A DNA stretch of 24,751 nt from Deltaproteobacteria bacterium. GTDB taxonomy: Bacteria > Desulfobacterota > Deferrimicrobia > Deferrimicrobiales > Deferrimicrobiaceae. Of the stretch, positions 1-7,660 are shown piece by piece. Below the pieces are notes generated by a model. That model ran no database searches, had not been told where the DNA came from, and saw only the letters and a program-made list of their open reading frames with translations. The first letter of the stretch is position 1; every line of letters begins with the position of its first letter. Both the position numbers and the translations under genes were made by a program. Location: contig PQAK01000069.1 of assembly GCA_003105225.1 (NCBI GenBank), forward strand, positions 1 through 24,751, in the 5' to 3' direction.

Positions 1-650
1 CGCGAGGCGGTGAGGTTGGCCACCGCTCCGGAGGCGAACTCCACCCGCGCCGACGCGATGTCCACGTGCCCGGAGACGACGCCGACCCCGGAGGCGCGGA
101 CCTCGGTCACCGGCTCGCGGATGAGGTCGAGGACGAGGTCGAGGTCGTGGATCATCAGGTCGAGGACCACGGCCACGTCCGTCCCGCGGCCCCCGAACGG
201 GCCCAGGCGGTGGCACTCGATGAACCGGGGCTCCGCGAGCAGGGACGCCGCTTTCCGGACCGCCGGGTTGAACCGCTCCACGTGGCCGATCTGGAACACC
301 AGTTTCCGGCGTTCCGCTTCCCGCACCAGCCGTCGCGCCTCGCGGACGCTCGCCGTGATCGGCTTTTCGAGGAGGACGTGCACCCCGGCCCGCATCGCAT
401 CCATGGCCACCCGGTAGTGGGCGGTCGTGGGGACGGCGATGGACACGGCGTCCACCTCCCGGATCAGCCGCAGCGGATCGGCGACATACGCGGTCCCGCA
501 CTCCTGCGCCACGGCCTCCCCCCGCGCGGGGTCGGCATCGCACACCCCCGCGAAGGCGATGTCGGGAAACGAGGCGAACTTCTGCGCGTGCAGGCGGCCC
601 AGGTAGCCCACCCCGATGACTCCGACCCGCAGCGGTCCGCCGCCCGCCAT
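1..650 (-). CDS. Gfo/Idh/MocA-family NAD(P)-dependent dehydrogenase, candidate UDP-GlcNAc 3-dehydrogenase (GnnA-like), 3' end missing
   Basis: The reading frame opens with ATG at 650, four bases after the lpxA stop, and stays open to the window edge, giving 216 visible residues; a full family member has about 310-330. The N-terminus is a Rossmann fold with GVGYLG at residues 13-18. The family EKP motif is at 95-97, followed by GHVERFNPAV at 122-131 and LMIHDLDLVL at 165-174, whose His168 and Asp169 lie in the usual catalytic region. The family oxidises sugars or sugar nucleotides with NAD(P). Its position directly after lpxA, and the GHVERFNPAV stretch that I recall from UDP-GlcNAc 3-dehydrogenases, suggest it oxidises UDP-GlcNAc C3 so an aminotransferase (GnnB) can make UDP-GlcNAc3N for LpxA. 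The family call is firm; the substrate is inference. The downstream partner is outside the window. Confidence 0.85.
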   Translation of the reverse strand, partial: MAGGGPLRVGVIGVGYLGRLHAQKFASFPDIAFAGVCDADPARGEAVAQECGTAYVADPLRLIREVDAVSIAVPTTAHYRVAMDAMRAGVHVLLEKPITASVREARRLVREAERRKLVFQIGHVERFNPAVRKAASLLAEPRFIECHRLGPFGGRGTDVAVVLDLMIHDLDLVLDLIREPVTEVRASGVGVVSGHVDIASARVEFASGAVANLTAS

Positions 651-654
651 GGCG

Positions 655-1437
655 CTACCTCAAGACCCCGCGCTTGCTCGATCGGATGAAGTCGACCAGG
701 CGGCGCACCTCCGGAAGCGGCTGCACCTCCGCGTCGACCTTCGCAAGGGCGTCGCTCATCGGCGCCCCGGACCGGAACAGGATCCGGTAGGCTTGTTTCA
801 GCGCCGCGATCGCCTCCTCCGAGAACTTGTTCCGCTTCAAGCCGATGAGGTTCAGTCCGTACAGGGACGGCCCCTTCGCCGGGCGCGCCACGACGGCGGT
901 CACATACGGGGGCACGTCCTGCGGGACGCCGGAGAGCGCGCCGACCATCGCGAACTCCCCGATCCGCACGAACTGGTGGATCCCGACGAGCCCGCCGATG
1001 ATCGCGCCGGCGCCGATCTCGACGTGCCCGGCAAGCGTCGCGGCGTTGGCCACCACCACCCGGTCCCCCACCTGGCAGTCGTGCGCGATGTGGCTGTAGG
1101 CCATGAGGAGCGTCTGGCTGCCCAGGCGGGTGACCCCCCCCCCGTGCGCCGTCCCGCGGTTCACCGTCACGTACTCGCGGATCGTATTGCCGTCCCCGAT
1201 CTCCACCCAGGTGTTCTCCCCCTTGAATTTCAGGTCCTGCGGCGGGGCGCCGATGGAAGCGAACGAGAACACGCGGTTCTCCTTCCCCATGCGGACGTGC
1301 GAGGCGATCTGGACGTGAGAGGAGACGGAGCACCGGTCGCCGATCGTCACCTTCGGACCGATGACGGAGAAGGGGCCGACGTCGACGCCTTCGCCCAACT
1401 GCGCCTCGGGGTCGATGATCGCGGAGGGATGGATCAT
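655..1437 (-). CDS. lpxA: Acyl-ACP--UDP-N-acetylglucosamine O-acyltransferase
   Basis: LpxA catalyses the first step of lipid A synthesis, moving a 3-hydroxyacyl chain from ACP to the sugar nucleotide in the cytoplasm. The product is 260 residues (E. coli 262). It has a left-handed beta-helix of hexapeptide repeats over about 1-180 and a helical C-terminal domain. The catalytic His is His119 in SHIAHDC (E. coli His125), and QDLKF at 67-71 matches the substrate-binding QDLKY. The residue equivalent to the E. coli acyl-length 'ruler' Gly173 is Ala167 here. The ATG at 1437 overlaps the fabZ stop as ATGA. The frame is open further upstream, but that extension lies inside fabZ and lacks family similarity, so 1437 is chosen. 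Translation is probably coupled to fabZ. Confidence 0.97.
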   Translation of the reverse strand: MIHPSAIIDPEAQLGEGVDVGPFSVIGPKVTIGDRCSVSSHVQIASHVRMGKENRVFSFASIGAPPQDLKFKGENTWVEIGDGNTIREYVTVNRGTAHGGGVTRLGSQTLLMAYSHIAHDCQVGDRVVVANAATLAGHVEIGAGAIIGGLVGIHQFVRIGEFAMVGALSGVPQDVPPYVTAVVARPAKGPSLYGLNLIGLKRNKFSEEAIAALKQAYRILFRSGAPMSDALAKVDAEVQPLPEVRRLVDFIRSSKRGVLR

Positions 1438-1895
1438 CTCCCCGCCCCTTCCGGAGACTTTTCCGCCGGCGGATCCGGGATCGTGGCCATCAGGTCGGCC
1501 TCCGCGACGAGGGCGTCCCCCACCCGCGCCTCGCCGTGCATCTTCCACACCGGCCCCCGGTGGGCGGTGATGGCGACGTCGAACCGCAGCTGGTCCCCCG
1601 GCACGACCGGCCGCCGGAACTGGCAGTTGTCGATCGCGGCGAAATAGGCGAGCCTCTTTCCCCCGCCCATCGCCTTCAGCGCGAGGATCCCCCCGGTCTG
1701 CGCGAGGGCCTCCACGATCAGGACGCCCGGCATGACGGGATGGCCGGGGAAATGGCCGGTGAAGAACGGCTCGTTGATCGTGACGTTTTTCAACCCCACG
1801 ATCCGCACCCCCGGCTCGTATTCGACGACCCGGTCCACCAGCAGGAACGGGTATCGATGCGGCAGGAGGTCCATGATCTCCTGGATGCTGAACAT
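1434..1895 (-). CDS. fabZ: 3-hydroxyacyl-[acyl-carrier-protein] dehydratase FabZ
   Basis: FabZ dehydrates 3-hydroxyacyl-ACP to trans-2-enoyl-ACP in fatty acid elongation. It competes with LpxA and LpxD for hydroxyacyl-ACP, which explains its conserved place between them. The 153-residue protein has the hot-dog fold motifs LLPHRYPFLLVDR (10-22) and GHFPGHPVMPGVL (47-59). The catalytic pair is His48 and Glu62, matching E. coli His54 and Glu68. The ATG at 1895 follows the lpxD TGA after a single base, and the gene ends in an ATGA overlap with lpxA. The C-terminal dozen residues, rich in Pro, Glu and Gly, extend slightly beyond the compact family core. Confidence 0.97.
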   Translation of the reverse strand: MFSIQEIMDLLPHRYPFLLVDRVVEYEPGVRIVGLKNVTINEPFFTGHFPGHPVMPGVLIVEALAQTGGILALKAMGGGKRLAYFAAIDNCQFRRPVVPGDQLRFDVAITAHRGPVWKMHGEARVGDALVAEADLMATIPDPPAEKSPEGAGR

Positions 1896-1896
1896 C

Positions 1897-2931
1897 TCAT
1901 TCCTCCCCCTTCGGAATATTGGCGTCTTCCAGCCGCTTCACCCTCCGGAACAGTTCCGGCAGCTTCGGCAGCAGCATCGCCATCCGCAGCCACGTCGGAT
2001 GCGGCATCGCCGGGATCCCCGACCAGACCCGGGCCTCCGACGCCCGAAGCGTCTCGGCCACCCCGCACTTCGCTCCCAGCAGGATGCCGTCGTCCACTTC
2101 GAGATGCCCCGCCAGGCCCGCCTGCCCCCCGATCATCACCCGGCTTCCGATCTTGCAGCTCCCCGCGATGCCCGTCTGCCCGGCGATCGCGGTGTGCTCG
2201 CCGATCGTCACGTTGTGCCCCACCTGGACCAGGTTGTCCAGCTTGGTCCCCCGCCCGATGCGGGTGACGCCGAGCGCGGCGCGGTCGATCGTGGTGTTCG
2301 CGCCGATCTCCACGTCGTCCCCGATCTCGACCGTGCCCACCTGGGGGATCTTCCGGAACCCCTCCGGGGAGGGGGCGAACCCGAATCCGTCGCTCCCGAT
2401 GACGCACCCCGCATGGAGGATCACCCGGGACCCGACCCGGACGCCGTGGTACAGAACGACATGCGGGTAGAGCAGGCAATCCTCCCCGACGACGGCGCCC
2501 TCCCCGACGACGACGCCGGCCGAAAGCACGGTCCGGTCGCCGACGACGGCGCCCTCCTCCACCACGACGAAGGGAGCAACGGCCACCTCCTTCCCCATCC
2601 GCGCCCCGGGGTGGATGCTGGCCGCGGGCGAGATCCCGGCGGAACGGCGCACGGGGGGATGGAACAGCTCGACGACGCAGGCGAACGTGAAGTACGGGTT
2701 GTCGGAAAGGAGGAACGCCGCCCGCGCCCCCTCGACCCGGTCTTTCGCGATGATCGCCGAGGCCGCGGACGCGCGGGCGAAGCGCGCATACTTCGGGTTC
2801 GAGAGGAAGGTCACCTGACCGGGGCCGGCCGTCTCGATGGGCGCGATCCCGTTGACGACCACATCCCCGTCCCCCGCCAGCCGCGCCCCTACGCGCGCCG
2901 CAAGGTCGGAAAGGCGGATCTCACTTCCCAC
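1897..2931 (-). CDS. lpxD: UDP-3-O-(3-hydroxyacyl)glucosamine N-acyltransferase
   Basis: LpxD adds the second, amide-linked hydroxyacyl chain in lipid A synthesis. The 344-residue product matches the family length (E. coli 341). Residues 1-100 form the uridine-binding domain, with FLSNPKY at 42-48. Hexapeptide repeats of the left-handed beta-helix run from about 101 to 300, and a helical C-terminus follows. The catalytic His is His239 in VGHNVTIG, the same number as in E. coli. GSDGFGFAP at 179-187 is a further family motif. The start is GTG at 2931, inside the skp tail (11-base overlap), with an AAGGAGAAGG Shine-Dalgarno just upstream. Confidence 0.96.
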   Translation of the reverse strand: MGSEIRLSDLAARVGARLAGDGDVVVNGIAPIETAGPGQVTFLSNPKYARFARASAASAIIAKDRVEGARAAFLLSDNPYFTFACVVELFHPPVRRSAGISPAASIHPGARMGKEVAVAPFVVVEEGAVVGDRTVLSAGVVVGEGAVVGEDCLLYPHVVLYHGVRVGSRVILHAGCVIGSDGFGFAPSPEGFRKIPQVGTVEIGDDVEIGANTTIDRAALGVTRIGRGTKLDNLVQVGHNVTIGEHTAIAGQTGIAGSCKIGSRVMIGGQAGLAGHLEVDDGILLGAKCGVAETLRASEARVWSGIPAMPHPTWLRMAMLLPKLPELFRRVKRLEDANIPKGEE

Positions 2932-3457
2932 CGGCCTTCTCCTTGTTCACCAGCCCCAGCACCTTGTCCGTGATGTCCAGGGCGGGGACGAAGTGGACGA
3001 CGCCTCCCTGGGTCTTGTCCAGCACCAGGTCGAGCTTCTCCGCCTTCACCACCTTATCCAGCTGGCCCTCGATGATCTTCAGCACCTCCCGCGTCTGCTC
3101 CCCCTGGCGGGTCTGCATCTCCTTCTCCCCCTCCTGGGTCATCTGCCGCAGCTCGGAAACGCGGGCGGCGAGGGCGTCCTCCTTCTCCTTGAGCTTCTCC
3201 TTCCCCAGGAGCATCTTCTGCTTGTCGATCTCGTCCTTGATCTTCTTCGCCTCCTCCTGCTTCGCCTCGATCCGCTTCTTGAGCTCCTCGTAGCGGACCT
3301 CGATCTTCTTCTTCGCCGACTTTCCCGCCTCGGACTCGTTCAGGATCTTGTTCACGTCGATCACCGCGATCCGGATCGCTTCCGCGCGGGCCCCGCCCGC
3401 GATGCAAAGCGCCGCGACGCACACCGCCGCCGTTCTCCATGCCTTCCCGATCCTCAT
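2921..3457 (-). CDS. skp: OmpH/Skp family periplasmic outer-membrane-protein chaperone
   Basis: Skp holds unfolded outer-membrane proteins in the periplasm and passes them to the BAM complex. The 178-residue protein has a signal peptide (basic MRIGK, hydrophobic core, ARA|E cleavage near residue 25). A short strand, IAVIDVNKIL, follows, then a long Lys/Glu-rich coiled coil (about 45-130) and a C-terminal strand segment ending KAGGK. This is the standard OmpH layout. The ATG at 3457 is fixed by an AAGGAGG site at 3466-3472, eight bases upstream; the longer open frame upstream runs into bamA and has no signal peptide. It follows bamA by 17 bases and precedes lpxD, the widespread bamA-skp-lpxD-fabZ-lpxA order. 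Confidence 0.95.
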   Translation of the reverse strand: MRIGKAWRTAAVCVAALCIAGGARAEAIRIAVIDVNKILNESEAGKSAKKKIEVRYEELKKRIEAKQEEAKKIKDEIDKQKMLLGKEKLKEKEDALAARVSELRQMTQEGEKEMQTRQGEQTREVLKIIEGQLDKVVKAEKLDLVLDKTQGGVVHFVPALDITDKVLGLVNKEKAGGK

Positions 3458-3474
3458 TCCCGTATCCTCCTTTT

Positions 3475-5748
3475 CTAAAATGCCGTCCCGATCGTGAATT
3501 CGGCCACCCGCTTGCTCTCCCCAGGTCCCGGGTGGAGATTCCATCCCCACTCGAACCGGAGGGGGCCCATGGGCGAATACCACCGGATGCCCGCCCCCGC
3601 CGCGTATTTCAGCTGCGGGCCGTTCCAGGGCCATTCGCCCTGCCGGTAGGCGTTGCCCGTGTCGAGGAACACGACCCCCTTGAAGCCGATTTCATTGAAC
3701 AGCGGAAAGATGTATTCCACGTTCACGACCAGCTCCTTGTTGCCGCCGATCAACTCCCCCGTGTTCGGGTCCTTCGGAGACAACGAGCGCGACTCGAACC
3801 CCCGGATGGAGTACGGGCCTCCGAGGAAGAACCGCTCGAAGATCGGGACCCGCCCCCCCACGGTGCTGATCGTGTGCCCCCAGAGAACGTTCCCGCTCAG
3901 GACCGTCGACCCCAGGACGGGGTAGTACGCCTTCGCGTTCAGGAAGTATTTCACGAACTCGCTGTCCCCCCCGAACGGGCCGCCGGCGTATTCCACCGTC
4001 GCGCTCTGGGCCGTGCCCTTCGACGGATCGACCGCCTTGTCCGTCGTGTTCCGCGTGACGGTGAAGGCCACGCTTCGGGTTTTCTGCGTCCCCCGGTTGA
4101 ACTCGTCCTTCAGGATCTGCGAGACCGCCGCCCCGGCGTCCGTGATCCTCGTCTCGTCGACCCGCAGGGCCACGCTTCCCGTGGTGTACTTCGTGAAGTG
4201 GTACCCCACGCCCAACCTCCCCCCCGTGGAGTTCCGGTGGAAATCCGGGTACAGGGTGTTCGTCTTGTAGGCATTGAGGAGGAGGCTGAAATCGGTGTCC
4301 AGGAAATGGGGGTCGCGGAAGTCCAGGCTGAACACGGTCCTGCGGGCGCCGAACTGCGAGTTGAGCGAAGCCTTCCAGCCGCGGCCGAACAGGTTGTTCT
4401 CGCTCACCTGGACGACGCCGAAGACCTTGTCGAGCGAGCTGTACCCCGCCCCTCCGGACAGCGTCCCGGTGGGTCCCTCCTGGACATCCACCTTCACATC
4501 CATCTCCCCGGGGGTCCTGGAGGGGGCCGTGGTGATCTTGACGTCCTTGAAATAGGACAGCCGGGTCAGGTTCTCCTTGCTCTCCTTGAGCCCCGTCGCC
4601 GTGTAGACCTGGCCGTCCTCGACCTCGAGGTCCCTGCGGATGATCCGGTCGAGGGTCTTCGTGTTTCCCGTGATTTCCACCTTCCCGAACCGGAACTTCC
4701 CGCCGCGCTCCGTCTTGTAGGTCAGGTCCGCGACCGGGTACTCCTTCCGCTTCTCCACCACCGGCGAGACCAGCGCCTGGGCGTACCCCTTGTCGTTTTC
4801 GAGGGTCGTCAGCGCGAGCAGGTCGCCCAGCAGCTTCTCCCGGTCGAACAGATCTCCCTTCTTCAGCTTGACCGCCTTCCGCCGGTCGGCTTCCGGGAGG
4901 TCGCTCTCGCCGGCGAACCGCACCTCCCCCACCCGGTATTGCCGCCCCTCGTACACGTGGATGGTCATCTCGAGCCCCTTGGGCCCGCGGCGGACCTGCG
5001 GATCGGAGACCTTCGAGTCGAGGAAGCCGTTGTTCTGGTAGAGCCCCTCGATCTTGCGGATGTCGTTCTCGAGGACATCCTTCTTGTAGACCCCCGAATC
5101 GGTGATGAACGAGAAGAATCCCTTCTCGCTGGTGTCCATCGCCTTCCGGATGGTCTTTTCCGGGAGATACAGGTTCCCCGTGATCCGGATCTTCGAGATC
5201 TTGAGCTTGGCGCCTTCCACGATGCGGTACGACACCTTCATCGAGCCGTCGGATTCCTCTTCCACCTTCGAATCGACCGCGGCGTCGAAGTACCCCTTGT
5301 TCCGGTACACCTCCAGGACCTTGCGGGCGGACTCCTTCACCTGGTCTTCCTTGAACAGCGACCGCTCCTTCAGGGTGATCGCCTGCTTGATGTCGGCGGC
5401 GTCGACCTCCTTGTTCCCGTCGATGCGGATGGAAGCGACGATCGGCTTTTCGGCCACGATCACCGTGAGCCGGTAGCCTCCCGGCGCCTCCTCGGCGTCG
5501 AACCGCACGTCCGTGAAATATCCCATCCGGTAGATCGCCTTGACGTCTTCCCGTATCCGCGCCAGGTCGAATTCCCCCCCGACCTTGGTGCTCATCGCGG
5601 CGCGGATCGTATCGGCGCCCGCCCGCCTCGCCCCCTGCACCTCGATGGCCACCACGCGGAATTCCGCCGCCAGGGCGCCGGCGGCGAACAGGGCCGCCAT
5701 CGCGATCCAGCCCGCGGCGGCGAACGCCGCCCTGGCGCGGAACGTCAA
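3475..5748 (-). CDS. bamA: Outer membrane protein assembly factor BamA
   Basis: BamA is the central Omp85-family protein that inserts beta-barrel proteins into the outer membrane. The 757-residue product has a signal peptide (1-28, ending ALAAE), five POTRA domains (about 30-101, 102-179, 180-269, 270-350, 351-425) and a C-terminal 16-strand barrel (about 426-757). The conserved VRGF-type lid motif is IRGF at 648-651, and the chain ends in Phe as outer-membrane proteins do. The best start is TTG at 5748, forming a TTGA overlap with the lolD stop. The only nearby ATG (codon 17) would remove the basic n-region of the signal peptide, and no ATG, GTG or TTG lies in frame in the few dozen bases upstream. 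Confidence 0.97.
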   Translation of the reverse strand: MTFRARAAFAAAGWIAMAALFAAGALAAEFRVVAIEVQGARRAGADTIRAAMSTKVGGEFDLARIREDVKAIYRMGYFTDVRFDAEEAPGGYRLTVIVAEKPIVASIRIDGNKEVDAADIKQAITLKERSLFKEDQVKESARKVLEVYRNKGYFDAAVDSKVEEESDGSMKVSYRIVEGAKLKISKIRITGNLYLPEKTIRKAMDTSEKGFFSFITDSGVYKKDVLENDIRKIEGLYQNNGFLDSKVSDPQVRRGPKGLEMTIHVYEGRQYRVGEVRFAGESDLPEADRRKAVKLKKGDLFDREKLLGDLLALTTLENDKGYAQALVSPVVEKRKEYPVADLTYKTERGGKFRFGKVEITGNTKTLDRIIRRDLEVEDGQVYTATGLKESKENLTRLSYFKDVKITTAPSRTPGEMDVKVDVQEGPTGTLSGGAGYSSLDKVFGVVQVSENNLFGRGWKASLNSQFGARRTVFSLDFRDPHFLDTDFSLLLNAYKTNTLYPDFHRNSTGGRLGVGYHFTKYTTGSVALRVDETRITDAGAAVSQILKDEFNRGTQKTRSVAFTVTRNTTDKAVDPSKGTAQSATVEYAGGPFGGDSEFVKYFLNAKAYYPVLGSTVLSGNVLWGHTISTVGGRVPIFERFFLGGPYSIRGFESRSLSPKDPNTGELIGGNKELVVNVEYIFPLFNEIGFKGVVFLDTGNAYRQGEWPWNGPQLKYAAGAGIRWYSPMGPLRFEWGWNLHPGPGESKRVAEFTIGTAF

Positions 5749-6425
5749 GAGACGACCCGCCCGTCGTCGATCCGGATGACGCGGTGCAGGCGTCCGGCCA
5801 GTTCCTCGTTGTGCGTCACCATCAACAGGGTGAGCCCCCGCCTCCGGTTCAGGTCGAGCATCAGCTCCATCACCCCTCCCGCGGTCTCCTTGTCCAGGTT
5901 CCCCGTCGGCTCGTCGGCGAGCAGGACGGCCGGCTCCATCGCGAGCGCCCGGCAGATCGCCACGCGCTGCTGCTCCCCCCCCGAGAGCTCCCCGATGCGG
6001 TGGGTGAGCCGCTCCGCAAGTCCCACCTCCGACAGGAGGGCGTCCGCCCGCCGTCCCGCCTCGGCCCGGTCCTTCCCCGCGATCAGGCAGGGAAGCATCA
6101 CGTTCTCCCGGGCGGTGAATTCGGAGAGGAGGTTGTGGAACTGGAAGACGAACCCGATCGTCCGGTTGCGAAACGCCGCCAATCGCTCCTCCGACAGGGC
6201 GGTCAGATCCTGACCGTCGTAGGAGACCGTCCCCGACGTCGCCCGGTCCAGCGTCCCGATGATCTGAAGGAAAGTGGTCTTCCCCGCCCCCGACACCCCC
6301 ACCACGCCCAGCGTCTCCCCGCGCGCGACGGAAAGGTCGATCCCCTTGAGGACCTCGAGCGATCCGCCGCGCTTGCGGAACGACTTCCGGAGACTCTCGA
6401 CGCGGATCCGCTCGCCGCTATTCAT
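5745..6425 (-). CDS. lolD: Lipoprotein-releasing ABC transporter ATP-binding protein
   Basis: LolD is the ATPase that powers extraction of mature lipoproteins from the inner membrane. The 226-residue protein shows Walker A GVSGAGKTT (43-51), a Q-loop in FQFHNLLSEFTARENVMLP (94-112), the ABC signature LSGGEQQ (147-153), Walker B VLLADEP (167-173) and the H-loop His205. The FQFH-LL-EFTA-ENVMLP stretch is characteristic of LolD rather than other MacB-type ATPases. The ATG at 6425 overlaps the lolC/E stop by 8 bases, and the TGA overlaps the bamA TTG start. Tight coupling to the permease gene supports the assignment. Confidence 0.95.
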   Translation of the reverse strand: MNSGERIRVESLRKSFRKRGGSLEVLKGIDLSVARGETLGVVGVSGAGKTTFLQIIGTLDRATSGTVSYDGQDLTALSEERLAAFRNRTIGFVFQFHNLLSEFTARENVMLPCLIAGKDRAEAGRRADALLSEVGLAERLTHRIGELSGGEQQRVAICRALAMEPAVLLADEPTGNLDKETAGGVMELMLDLNRRRGLTLLMVTHNEELAGRLHRVIRIDDGRVVS

Positions 6426-7653
6426 ACCGGATCGCCTCCGCGGGATCGATGCGGGCCGCCTGCCCCGACGGGTAGAGGGTCGCCAGGAAGCATATCAGGA
6501 TGGAGCTTCCGCTGACCAGCAGGATGTTCATCGGATCCAGGAGCACGGGGAGCGTGGTGATGTAGTAGACGTCGCTCGGGAGATGGATGAACCGGTACCG
6601 GCGCAGAAGGTCGCACAGGAACGTCCCCAGCGCCGTCCCCAGCAGGGTCCCCGACACGCCGATCAGCAGCCCCTCGAGCGCGAACACCCTCCGGACCGTC
6701 TTCCGGGTGGCCCCCATCGTCATCAGGACCGCGATGTCCCGCGTCTTCTCCATGACGATCATGATGAGCGTGCTGATGATGTTGAACGCGGCGACCATCA
6801 CGATCAGGACCAGGATGATGAACATGACCACCTTCTCGAGCTTGAGCGCCGAGAAGAGGTTGCGGTTGCTCTGCATCCAGTCCTTCGCCCAATACGGGTA
6901 TCCGAGGGCGGACCGGATCCGGGCGGCCGCCTGGTCGGCGGCGTAGATGTCGGCGACCTTCACCTCGATCCCCGTGGCCCGCCCGTCCATCCCCAGCAGG
7001 TCGCCCGCCTCGTCGAAGTCGACGTAGGCGAACGTGGCGTCGTACTCGTACATCCCCGACTCGCTGATCCCCCCCACGCGGTAGCGGCGGACGCGCGGGA
7101 AGGTCCCCAGCGGGGTCACGTTGCCGCCCGGGACCAGGATCTCCACGACATCCCCGAGCGACACGTTCAGGTTGCCGGCCAGCTCCTTCCCCAGGATCAC
7201 GCCGGGCAGGCCGCCGGGGCCCTTTCCCCGCAGCGACCCGATGCTCCCCATCCGGATGTCCTTCGGGAACCGGGTGACGTCCCCCACGGTGGCCAGGTCC
7301 ACGCCCCGCAGCACCCCTCCCGCCGCGCCGCCCCCCGAGGAGACCATCATCTGGGTGAAGATGTACGGGCTGGCCCCGGTGACGCCCGGGACCTGCCGGA
7401 TGCGCGCCGCCACCGCGAACGGGTCCGCGATGCTCCCGTCCAGGCTCGTCACGTGGACGTGGGCGGTCGCCCCGAGGATCCGGTCCTTCAGCTCCTTCTC
7501 GAACCCGCTCATGACGGCCAGGACGATGATCAGCGCCGTGACGCCGACCGTCACCCCCGCCACCGAGATGATCGTGATGATGGAAATGAAGGTCTGCTTG
7601 CGCTTGGCAAGGAGGTATTTCAGGGCGATGTAATACTCGACGGGAAGCCGCAA
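6418..7653 (-). CDS. lolC: Lipoprotein-releasing ABC transporter permease, LolC/LolE family (possibly a single LolF-type subunit)
   Basis: This is the membrane partner of LolD. The 411 residues follow the LolC/E plan: a first membrane helix in a stretch starting KQTFISIITIISVAGVTVG (19-37), a periplasmic domain (about 55-275), then three C-terminal helices starting near 275, 325 and 370. MSGFEKELK at 48-56 is a family hallmark. The chain ends IDPAEAIRYE, the usual MacB/LolC tail. The start is TTG at 7653, eight bases after the lysS stop, with AGAGGGG upstream; LRLPVEYYIALKYL matches family N-termini. Only one permease gene sits beside lolD, so it may act as a homodimer like the LolF type, unless a second copy exists elsewhere. 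Confidence 0.93.
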   Translation of the reverse strand: MRLPVEYYIALKYLLAKRKQTFISIITIISVAGVTVGVTALIIVLAVMSGFEKELKDRILGATAHVHVTSLDGSIADPFAVAARIRQVPGVTGASPYIFTQMMVSSGGGAAGGVLRGVDLATVGDVTRFPKDIRMGSIGSLRGKGPGGLPGVILGKELAGNLNVSLGDVVEILVPGGNVTPLGTFPRVRRYRVGGISESGMYEYDATFAYVDFDEAGDLLGMDGRATGIEVKVADIYAADQAAARIRSALGYPYWAKDWMQSNRNLFSALKLEKVVMFIILVLIVMVAAFNIISTLIMIVMEKTRDIAVLMTMGATRKTVRRVFALEGLLIGVSGTLLGTALGTFLCDLLRRYRFIHLPSDVYYITTLPVLLDPMNILLVSGSSILICFLATLYPSGQAARIDPAEAIRYE

Positions 7654-7660
7654 CCCGGGC

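Noticed and set aside
3458..3634. 59-codon extension of skp upstream of 3457
   Set aside because: It runs into bamA. ATG 3457 has an ideal AAGGAGG site and begins a signal peptide.
3439..6213. 924-codon open frame on the plus strand, antisense to bamA
   Set aside because: It lies opposite bamA, lolD and skp. The composition is the Arg/Pro/Leu/His-rich type expected from the reverse of GC-rich codons, with no domain pattern.
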